Origin: Ruminococcus sp.
Lineage (GTDB): Bacteria > Bacillota > Clostridia > Oscillospirales > Ruminococcaceae
Direction of reading: 5' to 3'
Length of the DNA stretch: 64,000 nucleotides
NCBI GenBank assembly: GCA_019420505.1
Contig: JAHZHC010000027.1
Location: forward strand, 184,584-248,583
How positions within the stretch are numbered: the first letter of the stretch is position 1; every line of letters starts with the position of its first letter. The position numbers were made by a program, and so were the translations under genes. The notes below the pieces were generated by a model, which saw nothing but the letters and a program-made list of their open reading frames with translations, did no database searches and was not told where the DNA came from. Below are positions 63,618 through 64,000 of this stretch, one piece after another.

Positions 63618-64000
63618 ATGGCTGAACTTTTTATATGCAAGATACCTTCTTTTCAAGAAATGAATATAAAATGGGAGTATGAGATTGCTCAAAGCGGAAA
63701 AGATAAAGAGAACTGGATCGTTTGGAAGAAACATCATATAGAAAATTATAAGCAGGGTTATATCATTCCTTATTATGGGATACTTGAGGGAGTCATCATT
63801 TGCGAAGCAACTGCGATGCTTCACCCCAAGGTCGTGCAAAACAGTACTGGTTTAGTTGACAGTCATACAGTTTACCTGTCTGCTTTCCGAACGATTAGCA
63901 AGTTTCAAGGGAAAGGATATTTTTCAAAGCTATTTCATTTTATGATTGATGATTTGCGGCAAAAAGGATTTACAAAAGCTACCCTTGGCGTAGAACCTAT
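63618..64000 (+). CDS. GNAT-family N-acetyltransferase (3' end outside window)
   Basis: First 127 residues of an incomplete frame. ATG 63618 follows GGAG 10 bases upstream. VDSHTVYLSAFRTISKFQGK GYFSKLFHFM shows the Q-G-K-G-Y-F acetyl-CoA loop. The protein continues past the right edge. Confidence 0.8.
   Translation, partial: MAELFICKIPSFQEMNIKWEYEIAQSGKDKENWIVWKKHHIENYKQGYIIPYYGILEGVIICEATAMLHPKVVQNSTGLVDSHTVYLSAFRTISKFQGKGYFSKLFHFMIDDLRQKGFTKATLGVEP

Overview
The window reads as chromosomal DNA of an AT-rich Gram-positive anaerobe of the class Clostridia, most likely a Ruminococcus-like member of the Oscillospiraceae. This is inferred from gene content and synteny: dnaG-rpoD, SRP RNA-dnaX-ybaB-recR, a T-box before alaS, a fused SecDF, DUF6465 and DUF6062-type proteins, and consensus sigma-A promoters with 17-bp spacers. 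Most of the window is housekeeping DNA in short operons separated by clear hairpin terminators. No tRNA, rRNA, CRISPR array, intact transposase or prophage was seen.

Layout. 0-4 kb: tail of a fibronectin-III protein, an HU plus Lys/Ala-rich protein operon, and secDF. 4-10 kb: an XRE regulator with its operator, a small element with terminal inverted repeats, lepA-membrane protein-hemW, a membrane protein and a lipoprotein. 9.8-17.2 kb: a complete F-type ATP synthase operon (I-a-c-b-delta-alpha-gamma-beta-epsilon) behind two tandem promoters and palindromic sites; the c subunit has a two-carboxylate motif typical of Na+ rotors. 17-28 kb: Na+/Pi symporter, pncA-like/pncB NAD salvage, rpmE, yigZ, dgt, dnaG-rpoD, an Rrf2 regulator and a degenerate GH25 protein. 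28-34.6 kb: an XRE divergon, a large protein resembling a P1B-type ATPase stripped of its catalytic motifs, rlmB, DUF6062 and an OGG-type glycosylase. 34.6-45 kb: ung, nadB-nadC, a cluster of about 80-bp repeats, uridine phosphorylase, a TraB/GumN lipoprotein and trkA-trkH, bracketed by two inverted copies of a 260-bp repeat. 45-60 kb: T-box-alaS, HIT protein, recD2-comFC, recR-ybaB-dnaX-SRP RNA, an amidase, a GH113 enzyme, rlmA and greA-lysS. 60.4-64 kb: an accessory cluster of four GNAT acetyltransferases, a nucleotidyltransferase and a decayed gene.

The modules fit together as core energy metabolism (ATP synthase with Na+/Pi and K+ transport), NAD supply by both salvage (PncA/PncB) and de novo (NadB/NadC) routes, DNA replication and repair (DnaG, DnaX, RecR, RecD2, Ung, OGG, Dgt) and translation (LepA, L31, AlaRS, LysRS, RlmB, RlmA, SRP RNA). 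The least explained items are the pseudo-P-type ATPase, the repeat cluster at 38.6-39.3 kb, the TIR element at 4.45-4.67 kb and the operator arrays at 9.8 and 28.3 kb.
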